From Nocardioidaceae bacterium (GTDB taxonomy: Bacteria > Actinomycetota > Actinomycetes > Propionibacteriales > Nocardioidaceae): a stretch of 15,655 nt of DNA. The position numbers were made by a program, and so were the translations under genes. Below are positions 7,419 through 14,368 of this stretch, in pieces (position 1 is the stretch's first letter; the number at the start of each line of letters is the position of its first letter). The notes beneath the pieces were generated by a model. It searched no databases, was not told the origin of the DNA, and saw nothing but the letters and a program-made list of their open reading frames with translations. Where the stretch lies: the NCBI GenBank assembly GCA_013696365.1, contig JACCYS010000007.1:1-15655 (forward strand), in the 5' to 3' direction.

Positions 7419-8438
7419 GTGGTGCGGGTGTCCGATGTCGTTGCGCCCGTCCGCTTGACCCAGACCGCCAGCGGCGGGGGGTGCGCGTGCAAGATCCCGC
7501 CGGGTGAACTTGAACAACTGGTCGCCGGGCTGGCCAGCAACGATCTCGGCGGAGTGCCGTCGAGCGACCTGCTGATCGGCCTGGAACATGGCGACGACGC
7601 CGCCGCTGTTCGGCTGGACGGTGACCGGGCGATCGTGGCCACAGCCGACTTCTTCACCCCCGTGGTCGACTCGGCGTACGACTGGGGACGGATCGCTGCG
7701 ACCAACGCGATGTCCGATGTCTACGCGGTGGGCGGTGAGCCACTGATCGGCGTCAACCTGCTGGGTTGGCCGCGCAGCTCACTGGACCCGGTGCTCGTTC
7801 GCGAGGTGCTGCGTGGCGGCGCCGACGCCTGCGCTGAGGCTGGTTGCCACCTCGCCGGCGGGCACAGCATCGATGCGCCTGAGCCGACGTACGGGCTCGC
7901 GGTCACCGGCGTGGCCGACCCGGGGCGGTTGCTGCGGCTGGAGTCCGGCGCTGCGGGGCTTCCGCTCACGCTTACTAAGCCGCTCGGTGTCGGGGTGCTG
8001 AACAACAGGCACAAGGCGACGGGGGAGGTCTTCGCCGAGGCCGTGACAAGCATGTCGACGCTCAACCGGGACGCCTCGCGCGCCGCGCTTGCCGCCGGCG
8101 TCACCTGCGCCACGGATGTGACCGGCTTCGGCTTGCTCGGCCACCTATGGAAGCTGGCCCGGGCCAGCGGGGTATCGGCGGTGGTCGACGCCGCCGCCGT
8201 GCCCTACCTCGACGGTGCCCGCGATTCGCTTGCGGAGGGATTCGTACCCGGCGGCAGTCGTCGCAACCTCGACTGGGTCCGCACACACATCGACGCCACG
8301 GTCGACGACGACGAGCTGGTGTTGCTCGCCGACGCGCAGACCTCCGGGGGGCTCCTGGTGGCCGGCGAGCTGCCCGGTCATCCGGTGATCGGTGAGCTGG
8401 TGGCAGCAGTTGGCGCGCCGACCTTGACCGTCCGCTGA
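7419..8438 (+). CDS. selD: Selenide, water dikinase (selenophosphate synthetase)
   Basis: SelD makes selenophosphate from selenide and ATP, the selenium donor for SelA. The 339-residue protein has the catalytic N-terminal loop GGGCACKI, with C22, C24 and K25 matching C17, C19 and K20 of E. coli SelD; so it is a Cys, not a Sec, form. Further family motifs are GDDAA (58-62), TADFFTPVVD (75-84), NAMSDVYAVGGEP (96-108), AGGHSI, and CATDVTGFGLLGH in the C-terminal half. It starts 18 bases after the NrfD-like gene and is probably in the fdh operon. GTG codons at 7419, 7422 and 7428 are all possible starts; none has a clear Shine-Dalgarno. Confidence 0.96.
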   Translation: MVRVSDVVAPVRLTQTASGGGCACKIPPGELEQLVAGLASNDLGGVPSSDLLIGLEHGDDAAAVRLDGDRAIVATADFFTPVVDSAYDWGRIAATNAMSDVYAVGGEPLIGVNLLGWPRSSLDPVLVREVLRGGADACAEAGCHLAGGHSIDAPEPTYGLAVTGVADPGRLLRLESGAAGLPLTLTKPLGVGVLNNRHKATGEVFAEAVTSMSTLNRDASRAALAAGVTCATDVTGFGLLGHLWKLARASGVSAVVDAAAVPYLDGARDSLAEGFVPGGSRRNLDWVRTHIDATVDDDELVLLADAQTSGGLLVAGELPGHPVIGELVAAVGAPTLTVR

Positions 8439-8459
8439 CTCAACCGCGACCGCCCGTAC

Positions 8460-8490
8460 GCCCTCCGCCTCGCCAGCCCTCCGCCTCGCC
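8460..8490. repeat. 15-bp direct tandem repeat (period 16)
   Basis: GCCCTCCGCCTCGCC occurs at 8460-8474 and again, identically, at 8476-8490, separated by a single A. It starts 22 bases after the selD stop. No function can be assigned; a replication-slippage duplication is the simplest reading. Confidence 0.85.
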
Positions 8491-8494
8491 GCGC

Positions 8495-8510
8495 GCCATG
8501 TAAACGTGGC
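8495..8510. promoter_or_regulatory. Operator-like inverted repeat, site 1 (one mismatch)
   Basis: GCCATGTAAACGTGGC is a 7-2-7 inverted repeat (GCCATGT / ACGTGGC) with one mismatched position. Its reverse complement differs from site 2 at 8557-8572 in just one of 16 bases. It lies 178 bases before the parA start. A binding site is inferred from symmetry and repetition. Confidence 0.6.
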
Positions 8511-8523
8511 CCAGCCTCCCTTC

Positions 8524-8530
8524 ACGTGGC
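8524..8530 (+). promoter_or_regulatory. Operator-like half-site between sites 1 and 2
   Basis: ACGTGGC repeats the right half of both flanking palindromes. Its start is 20 bases from the matching half of site 1 (8504) and 42 bases from that of site 2 (8566), near two and four helical turns. A 7-mer alone could be chance; the surrounding array makes it worth noting. Confidence 0.4.
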
Positions 8531-8556
8531 ATGCACGCCCCGTGAGGGGTACGGCT

Positions 8557-8572
8557 GCCACGTTTACGTGGC
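8557..8572. promoter_or_regulatory. Operator-like perfect inverted repeat, site 2
   Basis: GCCACGTTTACGTGGC is a perfect 7-2-7 inverted repeat (GCCACGT, TT, ACGTGGC). It lies 116 bases before the parA start, on the side of the intergenic region where the parA promoter should be. The likely reader is a dimeric DNA-binding protein; the ribbon-helix-helix candidate encoded just after parA is one possibility. Confidence 0.65.
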
Positions 8573-8677
8573 TCGCGACAACCGGCCCGGCGGCGACACG
8601 CCGCGCCGGATGCGGCTGCGGCCCGTACGCCGCGGTTAGCGTGATCGCAGTCGGCGCAATGTCGACATGTCACCCGT

Positions 8678-8682
8678 GGAGG
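8678..8682 (+). promoter_or_regulatory. Shine-Dalgarno that decides the parA start
   Basis: GGAGG ends 5 bases before the ATG at 8688. An earlier in-frame ATG at 8667 has no such site and would place this motif inside the gene, so 8688 is taken as the start. Confidence 0.75.
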
Positions 8683-8687
8683 CGAGC

Positions 8688-9545
8688 ATGTTGGATGCAC
8701 TTGTCGAGCTCGGACCGACCGGACGGACGATGCCTGACCTGCCCACGCCGGAGCCGGTGCACGACCATGGCCCGGCGCGCATCATTGCGATGTGCAACCA
8801 GAAGGGCGGGGTCGGCAAGACGACGACCACCATCAGCCTGGGGGCTGCACTGGCGGAGTACGGCCGCAAGGTGCTGCTCGTCGACTTCGACCCGCAGGGT
8901 TCGCTGTCGGTCGGGCTCGGCCGTAACCCGAACGCCGACGAGCTGAGCGTCTACGACGTGCTGATGGACTGCGAGGTCGAGATCGGCGACGTTATCTGCA
9001 AGACCAACATCGACGGCATGGACATGCTGCCGTCCAACATTGACCTGTCGGCAGCCGAGGTCCAACTGGTCGGTGAGGTTGCCCGCGAGCAGGCCCTGAC
9101 CCGGGCACTGCGGCCGGCCGTGGCCGACTACGACATCATCCTCATCGACTGTCAGCCGTCGTTGGGCCTGCTCACCATCAACGCCCTGACCGCCGCCGAC
9201 GGGGTGCTCATCCCACTCGAGTGCGAGTATTTCGCTTTGCGCGGCGTGGCGCTGCTCACCGAGACCATCGACAAGGTGACCGAGCGTCTCAACCCCAGGC
9301 TGCGGGTCGAGGGACTGCTCGGGACGATGTTTGACGGTCGCACACTGCATGGCCGCGAGGTGCTGCGCACCCTGGTCGACGGCTGGGGTGATGCGGTGTT
9401 CCACACGGTGATCCGCCGAACTGTGAAGTTCTCTGACTCCACGGTCGCCGGCGAGCCGATCACCTCCTATGCCCCCGGCTCCGGCGGCGCCGAGGCTTAC
9501 CGCCAGCTGGCCAGAGAGGTGCTTGTCCGATGCAGCGTCGGGTGA
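8688..9545 (+). CDS. ParA/Soj-family ATPase upstream of scpAB
   Basis: This 285-residue P-loop ATPase of the ParA/MinD superfamily has the deviant Walker A KGGVGKTTT (K39 signature lysine, K44), Walker A' DFDPQGS (66-72) and Walker B ILIDCQPS (151-158, D154). A 30-residue tail precedes the first strand. ParA proteins dimerise on ATP, bind DNA non-specifically and position chromosomes, plasmids or protein complexes. A parA-like gene at the head of the scpA-scpB cluster is a known actinobacterial arrangement and is distinct from the parAB pair near oriC; its role there is poorly defined. The gene overlaps the next one by 16 bases, which supports a functional pair. No ParB is in the window. Confidence 0.9.
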   Translation: MLDALVELGPTGRTMPDLPTPEPVHDHGPARIIAMCNQKGGVGKTTTTISLGAALAEYGRKVLLVDFDPQGSLSVGLGRNPNADELSVYDVLMDCEVEIGDVICKTNIDGMDMLPSNIDLSAAEVQLVGEVAREQALTRALRPAVADYDIILIDCQPSLGLLTINALTAADGVLIPLECEYFALRGVALLTETIDKVTERLNPRLRVEGLLGTMFDGRTLHGREVLRTLVDGWGDAVFHTVIRRTVKFSDSTVAGEPITSYAPGSGGAEAYRQLAREVLVRCSVG

Positions 9546-9916
9546 GCCTGCCCCTTGACGGCGTCGACCATGTCGATGCGGTGGTCGACGCAGACGAGCA
9601 CCAGGCCCCCGAGACCGCACGCAGCATCCACTCCGTTGCGACCAGCAACGGCGAGTCCGCGCAGGCCGCCCCGGCCGACGCAGCAGCCGCCAAGCCTCGC
9701 AGCAGTGGTCGGGTGCGCCACGACGAGAAGATGACTGTCTACATCACCGCCGACGAGCTGTTCGAGCTGGAGACCGCTCGGCTGTCTCTGCGCTGCCGGC
9801 ATGGCGTCACCGTCGACCGGGGGCGGTTGGTCCGCGAAGCCCTCGCGATCGTGCTTGCCGACCTCGATGATCAGGGTGCGGAGAGTCAACTGGCGCGCCG
9901 GCTGGCGGCTTCGTGA
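9530..9916 (+). CDS. Small protein with predicted ribbon-helix-helix C-terminal domain, between parA and scpA
   Basis: I do not recognise a named gene. The 128-residue product has an Ala/Ser/Asp-rich, probably disordered N-terminal half (about 1-62) that opens with MQRR. A compact C-terminal part follows: a short strand KMTVYIT (67-73), a helix of about 74-89, a turn HGVTVDRG, and a helix GRLVREALAIVLADL (98-112). This strand-helix-helix order with a VREAL-type second helix resembles ribbon-helix-helix DNA-binding proteins, including small ParA partners such as ParG. ATG 9530 overlaps parA by 16 bases and has GAGAGG at 9514-9519; the end overlaps scpA by 4 bases. The fold is inferred from the sequence pattern only. 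Confidence 0.7.
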   Translation: MQRRVSLPLDGVDHVDAVVDADEHQAPETARSIHSVATSNGESAQAAPADAAAAKPRSSGRVRHDEKMTVYITADELFELETARLSLRCRHGVTVDRGRLVREALAIVLADLDDQGAESQLARRLAAS

Positions 9917-10728
9917 CAGCGGCCGCGACCGACACGGTCCTGCCCGACCCAGCTGAGTTCTCGGTCCACCTGGCCGTCTATTCCGGCCCGTTCGACCTGC
10001 TGCTCGGCCTGATCGCCAAGCACCAACTGGACATCACTGAGATCGCGTTGTCCACGGTCACCGACGAGTTCATCGCACATGTCAAGCGACTCGGCCCCGA
10101 CCTGGAGCGCTCAACCCAGTTCCTGGTGGTGGCGGCGACCCTCCTCGACCTGAAGACCGCCAGACTGCTGCCGCAGGCCGACGTCGAGGACCATGAGGAT
10201 CTGGCGCTGCTCGAGGCCCGCGACCTGCTGTTTGCGCGGCTGCTGCAGTACCGCGCTTTCAAACGCATCGCGGAGACGTTCGACCACCGCTTTGCCGACG
10301 AAGCACATCGGCACCCGAGGCTCGTCGAGCTGGACGACCGCTTCGCCAGGCTGCTGCCCGAGGTGATCCTGCCGCTGGGGCCCAGTGAGTTTGCCGCGCT
10401 CGCTGCGCAGGTGCTGACCCCCAAGCCGGCTCCGGTCGTTTCGCTCACCCACCTGCACGCACCGCAGGTCAGCGTCCGTGAGCAGGCCGTGCTGATCACC
10501 GACAGGCTGCGCCGAGAGGGGACCAGTACGTTCCGCACGCTGGTGTCCGACGCGCCGGACACGTCGACTGTCGTGGCGCGGTTCCTGGTGCTGCTCGAGC
10601 TGTTCCGGGAGGGCGCGGTCGGCTTCGACCAGGACAGCCCGCTCGGGGAGCTGCACGTACGGTGGACCGGCAGCAACGGTGACGCGGTCGTTGTCAGCGA
10701 CGACTTCGACGAGGAGGCCGCCGGATGA
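9913..10728 (+). CDS. scpA: Segregation and condensation protein A
   Basis: ScpA is the kleisin that bridges the two Smc heads in the bacterial Smc-ScpAB condensin, which organises and resolves replicated chromosomes. The 271-residue protein has the N-terminal signature YSGPFDLLLGLIAKHQLDI (23-41), which in this family contacts the Smc neck, then TQFLVVAATLLDLKTARLLP in the helical bundle. A C-terminal winged helix (about 190-250; REGTSTFRTLVSDAPDTSTVVARFLVLLELFREGAV) contacts the Smc cap. The GTG start lies in a GTGA overlap with the preceding gene, and the stop overlaps scpB by 4 bases. Confidence 0.96.
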   Translation: MTAAATDTVLPDPAEFSVHLAVYSGPFDLLLGLIAKHQLDITEIALSTVTDEFIAHVKRLGPDLERSTQFLVVAATLLDLKTARLLPQADVEDHEDLALLEARDLLFARLLQYRAFKRIAETFDHRFADEAHRHPRLVELDDRFARLLPEVILPLGPSEFAALAAQVLTPKPAPVVSLTHLHAPQVSVREQAVLITDRLRREGTSTFRTLVSDAPDTSTVVARFLVLLELFREGAVGFDQDSPLGELHVRWTGSNGDAVVVSDDFDEEAAG

Positions 10729-11333
10729 CCACGGCAGCTGAGCCAGCACTTGAGGCGGTTCTGCTGGTCGCCGACCAGCCGCTCGACGCCGGACTGCTCG
10801 CAACCGCACTTGACCGCCGCCGCGACGATGTCGAGCAGGCACTGGTGCTGCTCGCGCAGTCCTACGACGAGGAGGGTCGCGGCTTCGAGCTGAGGCAGGT
10901 CGGTGGCGGTTGGCGGCTGTTCACCCGGGCGGCGCACGCCGAGGTGGTGGAGCGGTTCGTGCTCGACGGCCAGCAGGCTCGGCTGACCCAGGCCGGGCTG
11001 GAGACGTTGGCGGTGGTCGCCTACCGACAGCCGATCAGCAGGTCACGGGTGTCGGCGATCCGCGGCGTGAATGTCGACGGAGTGATGCGCACCCTGCTGA
11101 CCCGCGGCCTGGTCGTGGAAGGCGGCAACGACCCGACCTCGGGGGCGGTGCTGTACCGCACCAGTGACTACTTCTTGGAGCGGATGGGTTTGGCCAGCCT
11201 CGATGAGTTGCCCCCGCTGGCTCCCTTCCTGCCCGCCGACGACGAGACTGATGAGCTGGTCGCCGACCTCGGGGCGAGCCTGGCACTGGCACCGGAGCCC
11301 ACCTCTGGCCCCGACCCCGAGCCCGAGGCGTGA
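10725..11333 (+). CDS. scpB: Segregation and condensation protein B
   Basis: ScpB dimers bind the middle of ScpA in the Smc-ScpAB complex. The 202-residue product is built of two winged helices. Recognisable segments are EAVLLVADQPLDAGLLATAL (about 10-29), FELRQVGGGWRLFTR (about 54-68), LETLAVVAYRQPISRSRVSAIRGVNVDGVMRTLLTRGLV (about 92-130, the ScpB signature) and YRTSDYFLERMGL. The tail after about residue 165 is acidic and Pro-rich. The start has GAGGAGG at 10711-10717, 7 bases before the ATG, which overlaps the scpA stop (ATGA). The end overlaps the rluB start (GTGA). Confidence 0.96.
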   Translation: MTTAAEPALEAVLLVADQPLDAGLLATALDRRRDDVEQALVLLAQSYDEEGRGFELRQVGGGWRLFTRAAHAEVVERFVLDGQQARLTQAGLETLAVVAYRQPISRSRVSAIRGVNVDGVMRTLLTRGLVVEGGNDPTSGAVLYRTSDYFLERMGLASLDELPPLAPFLPADDETDELVADLGASLALAPEPTSGPDPEPEA

Positions 11334-12094
11334 GCGATCCCGCACCGCCCGGCGGAGAGCCCGATGCCGACGGCTTGGTGCGTTTGCACAAGCTGATTGC
11401 GCAGTCCGGCATCGCCAGCCGACGCAAGTGCGAGGAGCTGATGCTGGCCGGGCGGGTCGAGGTCGACGGTGCGGTGGTCACGCGGCTCGGCGTCAAGGTG
11501 GACCCCACTCGGGCCGCGATCCGGGTCGACGGCGTTCGGTTGCCGCCCCGTACGCCGCACGTCTACCTGGTGCTGAACAAGCCGCGCGGGGTGGTCAGCA
11601 CGATGAGTGACCCGGAGGGACGCCCGTGCATCGGCGACCTGGTGGCAGACCGGCCCGAGCGGCTGTTCCATGTCGGCCGTCTGGACACCGACACCGACGG
11701 GTTGCTGCTGCTGACCAACGACGGTGAGCTGGCGCAGCGGTTGGCCCACCCGTCGTACGAGGTGGCCAAGACGTACGTCGCAGAGGTCACCGGGGTAGTG
11801 CGACCGGCGACCCGGCACCAGCTGCTAGCCGGTGTGGTGCTCGACGATGGGCCGGTGAGGTGCGACGCGGTGACCGTGCGGGCGTCGCACGGCGAGCGCA
11901 GCATCGTCGAGGTGGTGTTGCATGAGGGCCGCAACCGCATCGTGCGTCGGATGTTGGACCATGTGGGTCACCCGGTGAGACGGCTGACCCGCACCGGCCT
12001 CGGTGCCGTCACCCTGGGGTCGCTGCGCGCCGGGCAGCTGCGCACGCTGGCCGGCGACGAGCTGGGTCCGCTGCTGGACTCGGCACAGCTGTAG
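11330..12094 (+). CDS. rluB: 23S rRNA pseudouridine synthase, RluB/RsuA family
   Basis: This RsuA-type pseudouridine synthase converts a uridine of 23S rRNA (position 2605 for E. coli RluB) to pseudouridine. The 254-residue protein has an N-terminal S4 RNA-binding domain (RLHKLIAQSGIASRRKCEELMLAGRVEVDG, about 18-47). The catalytic domain follows, with LNKPRGVVST (82-91) and the active-site motif GRLDTDTDGLLLLTNDG (116-132, catalytic D119). The C-terminal family segment is HEGRNRIVRRMLDHVGHPVRRLTRTGLG. The position after scpB is conserved in many bacteria. GTG 11330 overlaps the scpB stop by 4 bases. RluB versus another RsuA-family target is decided here by gene neighbourhood. Confidence 0.92.
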   Translation: MSDPAPPGGEPDADGLVRLHKLIAQSGIASRRKCEELMLAGRVEVDGAVVTRLGVKVDPTRAAIRVDGVRLPPRTPHVYLVLNKPRGVVSTMSDPEGRPCIGDLVADRPERLFHVGRLDTDTDGLLLLTNDGELAQRLAHPSYEVAKTYVAEVTGVVRPATRHQLLAGVVLDDGPVRCDAVTVRASHGERSIVEVVLHEGRNRIVRRMLDHVGHPVRRLTRTGLGAVTLGSLRAGQLRTLAGDELGPLLDSAQL

Positions 12095-12142
12095 TGCACT
12101 GTGCGTCTGGCAGCGTCTGTGCGACGACGAGGAAGGTGAGCC

Positions 12143-12529
12143 GTGGCGGTACGCGCGATCAGAGGGGCGACCCAGCTCGACGTCGATGAGCGGGAGCATC
12201 TGCTGGCCCGCACCACCGAGCTGGTGCGGGCGGTGCTGGCCGACAACCAGCTCTCCGCCGACGATCTGATCAGCATCGTGTTCACCGCCACGCCGGACAT
12301 CCGGTCAGAGTTCCCGGCGTATGCCGCTCGCAGCCTCGGCATGGTGGATGTGCCGTTGCTGTGCACCGTCGAGCTGGACATCAGCGGTGCGATGCAGCGG
12401 GTGGTGCGGGTGCTGATGCACGTGGACACCGCGTTGTCGCGGGCCGACGTCACCCACGTCTATCTGCACGGAGCGCGGCATCTGCGCCGCGACCTCAGCC
12501 ACGTACGGACCGACGAGGGGTCAGGGTGA
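12143..12529 (+). CDS. aroH: Chorismate mutase, AroH class
   Basis: This enzyme rearranges chorismate to prephenate in Phe/Tyr synthesis. The 128-residue product matches the small trimeric AroH fold of Bacillus subtilis. R7 in RAIRGAT, C74, E77, R89 in VVRVLMHV and Y107 in HVYLHGA correspond to the B. subtilis active-site residues Arg7, Cys75, Glu78, Arg90 and Tyr108. The GTG start has GGAAGG at 12131-12136. A 48-base gap separates it from rluB, and its stop overlaps the tyrA start by 4 bases (GTGA), so the enzymes for two successive steps are translationally coupled. Confidence 0.95.
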   Translation: MAVRAIRGATQLDVDEREHLLARTTELVRAVLADNQLSADDLISIVFTATPDIRSEFPAYAARSLGMVDVPLLCTVELDISGAMQRVVRVLMHVDTALSRADVTHVYLHGARHLRRDLSHVRTDEGSG

Positions 12530-13599
12530 GCCAGCAGCTGACCGGTCAGGTGTTGATCGTCGGCACCGGCCTGGTGGGCACCTCGGTCGGGCTTGCTCTC
12601 AGCGCTTCCGGTGTCGAGGTGCGGCTCCGCGACCGAGACAGCGGCGCCGTACGGGTGGCTGCCGAGCGTGGGGCCGGCAGCGCCGAGCCGACCAGCGACC
12701 CCGCCTGCGTCGTGGTCGCGGTGCCGCCTGTGCAGGTCGCTGCCGTGGTGCGGACCGTGCTTGCCGAATTTCGGTCGGCAACCGTCACCGACGTCAGCAG
12801 CGTCAAGCGCGAACCGCTGAGCACGCTTGCGGCCAGCGTCGATGGGGACAGTCTCAGCCGCTACGTCGGTGGGCACCCGATGGCGGGCAGTGAGCTGTCC
12901 GGGCCGTGGGCCGCCACCGCCGAGCTCTTCCAGGGACGCGCATGGGCGGTGACCCCGCATGCGGGCAGCAGCCCGGCTGCGGTCGAGGTCGTCACCGCGC
13001 TTGCCACGTCCACCGGTGCGGTGGCGGTGACGATGACTCCGGACGAGCACGATGTGGCGGTGGCGCGGGTGTCGCATCTGCCGCACCTGTTGTCGGTGCT
13101 GGCGGCCGCGCAGCTTGGCGGTGCGCCGGCCGAGCACCTGGCGCTGTCCGGGCAGGGGCTTCGCGACGTGACCCGGATCGCCGCCGGCGACCCGACGCTG
13201 TGGGGACAGATCCTCACCGCCAACGCCACCGCCGTTCGCGAGCTGCTGCGCGGGGTCCGGGCCGACGTCGACGAGCTGCTCGCAGGCCTCGGCGACGACT
13301 CGTCGGACCGGGTCGGCGACGTGCTGCAGCGTGCCGTGGCCGGCACGAGGCGGATCCCGGCCAAGCACGGTGGCCCGGCCCGCGCCGAGGCGGTTGTGGT
13401 GGTCGCACTGCCCGACCGGCCGGGGGAGTTGGCCCGGCTGTTCGGCGATGCGGGACAATCAGGCGTCAACGTCGAGGACCTGCGCATCGACCACGACCCT
13501 GGCCGTCCCGTCGGCCTGGTCGAGTTGGTGGTGCAGGCACCGGCGGCCGACACGTTGGTTGACGCCCTGGTCGCTCGTGGCTGGTCCGCCCACCGCTGA
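12526..13599 (+). CDS. tyrA: Prephenate dehydrogenase with C-terminal ACT domain
   Basis: TyrA converts prephenate, the product of the preceding aroH, to 4-hydroxyphenylpyruvate with NAD(P)+. The 357-residue protein has the nucleotide-binding motif GTGLVG (13-18), GGHPMAGSE (115-123) and SHLPHLLS (183-190), both conserved in prephenate dehydrogenases. An ACT domain (about 288-357; LPDRPGELARLFGDAGQSGV followed by NVEDLRI) probably senses an aromatic amino acid. The GTG at 12526 is chosen over a longer upstream frame because it has GAGGGG at 12515-12520 and the Rossmann fold begins at once. Confidence 0.95.
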   Translation: MSQQLTGQVLIVGTGLVGTSVGLALSASGVEVRLRDRDSGAVRVAAERGAGSAEPTSDPACVVVAVPPVQVAAVVRTVLAEFRSATVTDVSSVKREPLSTLAASVDGDSLSRYVGGHPMAGSELSGPWAATAELFQGRAWAVTPHAGSSPAAVEVVTALATSTGAVAVTMTPDEHDVAVARVSHLPHLLSVLAAAQLGGAPAEHLALSGQGLRDVTRIAAGDPTLWGQILTANATAVRELLRGVRADVDELLAGLGDDSSDRVGDVLQRAVAGTRRIPAKHGGPARAEAVVVVALPDRPGELARLFGDAGQSGVNVEDLRIDHDPGRPVGLVELVVQAPAADTLVDALVARGWSAHR

Positions 13600-13608
13600 C
13601 ACCGCCGT

Positions 13609-13620
13609 CGGGGCGCCCCG
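13609..13620. repeat. 12-bp GC palindrome between tyrA and cmk
   Basis: CGGGGCGCCCCG is a perfect palindrome in the 49-base gap between tyrA and cmk, 15 bases before the cmk ribosome binding site. It has no following T-run, so it is not a typical terminator, and it could be chance in such GC-rich DNA. Confidence 0.4.
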
Positions 13621-13634
13621 CCGCCGACCCGTAC

Positions 13635-13640
13635 GAGGAG
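13635..13640 (+). promoter_or_regulatory. Shine-Dalgarno that decides the cmk start
   Basis: GAGGAG lies 8 bases before the TTG at 13649. The alternative in-frame GTG at 13640 overlaps this site, so TTG is the better start. Confidence 0.65.
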
Positions 13641-13648
13641 TGTGCCTG

Positions 13649-14368
13649 TTGTCGAGCCGCGACACTGCGTCCCCAGCTCTCGATGGTGCTGTCATCGCCA
13701 TCGACGGCCCGTCCGGGTCGGGCAAGTCCAGCACCGCACGAGGAGTGGCCGTTGCCTTGGGGCTGCGTTACCTGGACACCGGCGCGATGTATCGCGCGGT
13801 CACCTGGGCAGTGCTCGCAGCAGGCGCCGACCCCGACGACCCAGCTGCCGTCGCGGGGTTGGCCGACCGGCTGGACGTGCAGTCGGGCACCGACCCCCAG
13901 GCACCCACGATCGCGGTGGACGGTGTGGACGTGTCCGGCGAGATCCGCAGCCCGGCGGTCACCAACGCGGTGAGCGCCGTGAGTGCGGTGCCGGCGGTAC
14001 GCGCGCAAATGGTGGCCCGCCAACGCGAACTGGTCGGTGCCGGCGGGATCGTGGTCGAGGGCCGCGACATCGGCATCGCAGTGACCCCTGAGGCGACGCT
14101 GAAGGTGTTCCTCACCGCCCAGGTGTCGGCCCGGGCGCAGCGGCGGACTGCGCAGGTCGGCGGCCCCTCGTCGGCGCACCAGACCACTCGTGACGACCTG
14201 GACCGCCGTGACCGACTCGACTCCAGCCGACAGGCGTCTCCGCTGGCGCGCGCCGACGATGCGGTCGATGTGGACACCACCGAGCTCAGCCTGCCCGAGG
14301 TGGTGGACCACATCGTCGCGCTGGTGCGAGGTGCGGTACAGGTGCGCGACGGGCAGGTGTCGCGATGA
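13649..14368 (+). CDS. cmk: Cytidylate kinase
   Basis: Cmk phosphorylates CMP and dCMP with ATP. The 239-residue product has the P-loop GPSGSGKSS (20-28) right after AVIAIDG, then [12 protein letters not shown] (42-53) and VVEGRDIG in the CMP-binding half, ending with [23 protein letters not shown], all standard for bacterial Cmk. The TTG start is supported by GAGGAG at 13635-13640. The stop overlaps the der start (ATGA). Adjacent cmk and der are common in actinobacteria, here without the acyltransferase gene found between them in some genera. Confidence 0.95.
   Translation: MSSRDTASPALDGAVIAIDGPSGSGKSSTARGVAVALGLRYLDTGAMYRAVTWAVLAAGADPDDPAAVAGLADRLDVQSGTDPQAPTIAVDGVDVSGEIRSPAVTNAVSAVSAVPAVRAQMVARQRELVGAGGIVVEGRDIGIAVTPEATLKVFLTAQVSARAQRRTAQVGGPSSAHQTTRDDLDRRDRLDSSRQASPLARADDAVDVDTTELSLPEVVDHIVALVRGAVQVRDGQVSR

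Larger units (their letters stand above)
8439..8687. other. Intergenic region between the Sec/formate dehydrogenase module and the parA-scp operon
   Basis: This 249-base gene-free stretch holds a 15-bp tandem duplication (8460-8490), an array of palindromic operator-like sites (8495-8572), a small GC hairpin gcggcg/cgccgc around 8591-8605, and presumably the promoter of the rightward parA operon. The best -10-like sequence I can see (TAGCGT, 8637-8642) is weak. No terminator with a T-run follows selD. Short open frames here have no recognisable product and no convincing ribosome binding site. Confidence 0.6.

Noticed and set aside
8519..8533. CACGTG at 8523-8528 as a ParB parS centromere site
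   Set aside because: Only the central TTCACGTG resembles parS (TGTTTCACGTGAAACA); the outer bases do not match, and the sequence fits better as a half-site of the local ACGTGGC array.
8667..8687. Earlier ATG (8667) as the parA start
   Set aside because: The clear GGAGG at 8678-8682 is correctly spaced for ATG 8688; no comparable site precedes 8667.
12361..12525. N-terminal extension of TyrA inside aroH
   Set aside because: The extension is an out-of-frame reading of aroH; GTG 12526 has a ribosome binding site and the 4-base overlap typical of this operon.
13609..13620. GC palindrome as a transcription terminator after tyrA
   Set aside because: There is no loop of normal size and no T-run, and the next gene's ribosome binding site follows within 15 bases.
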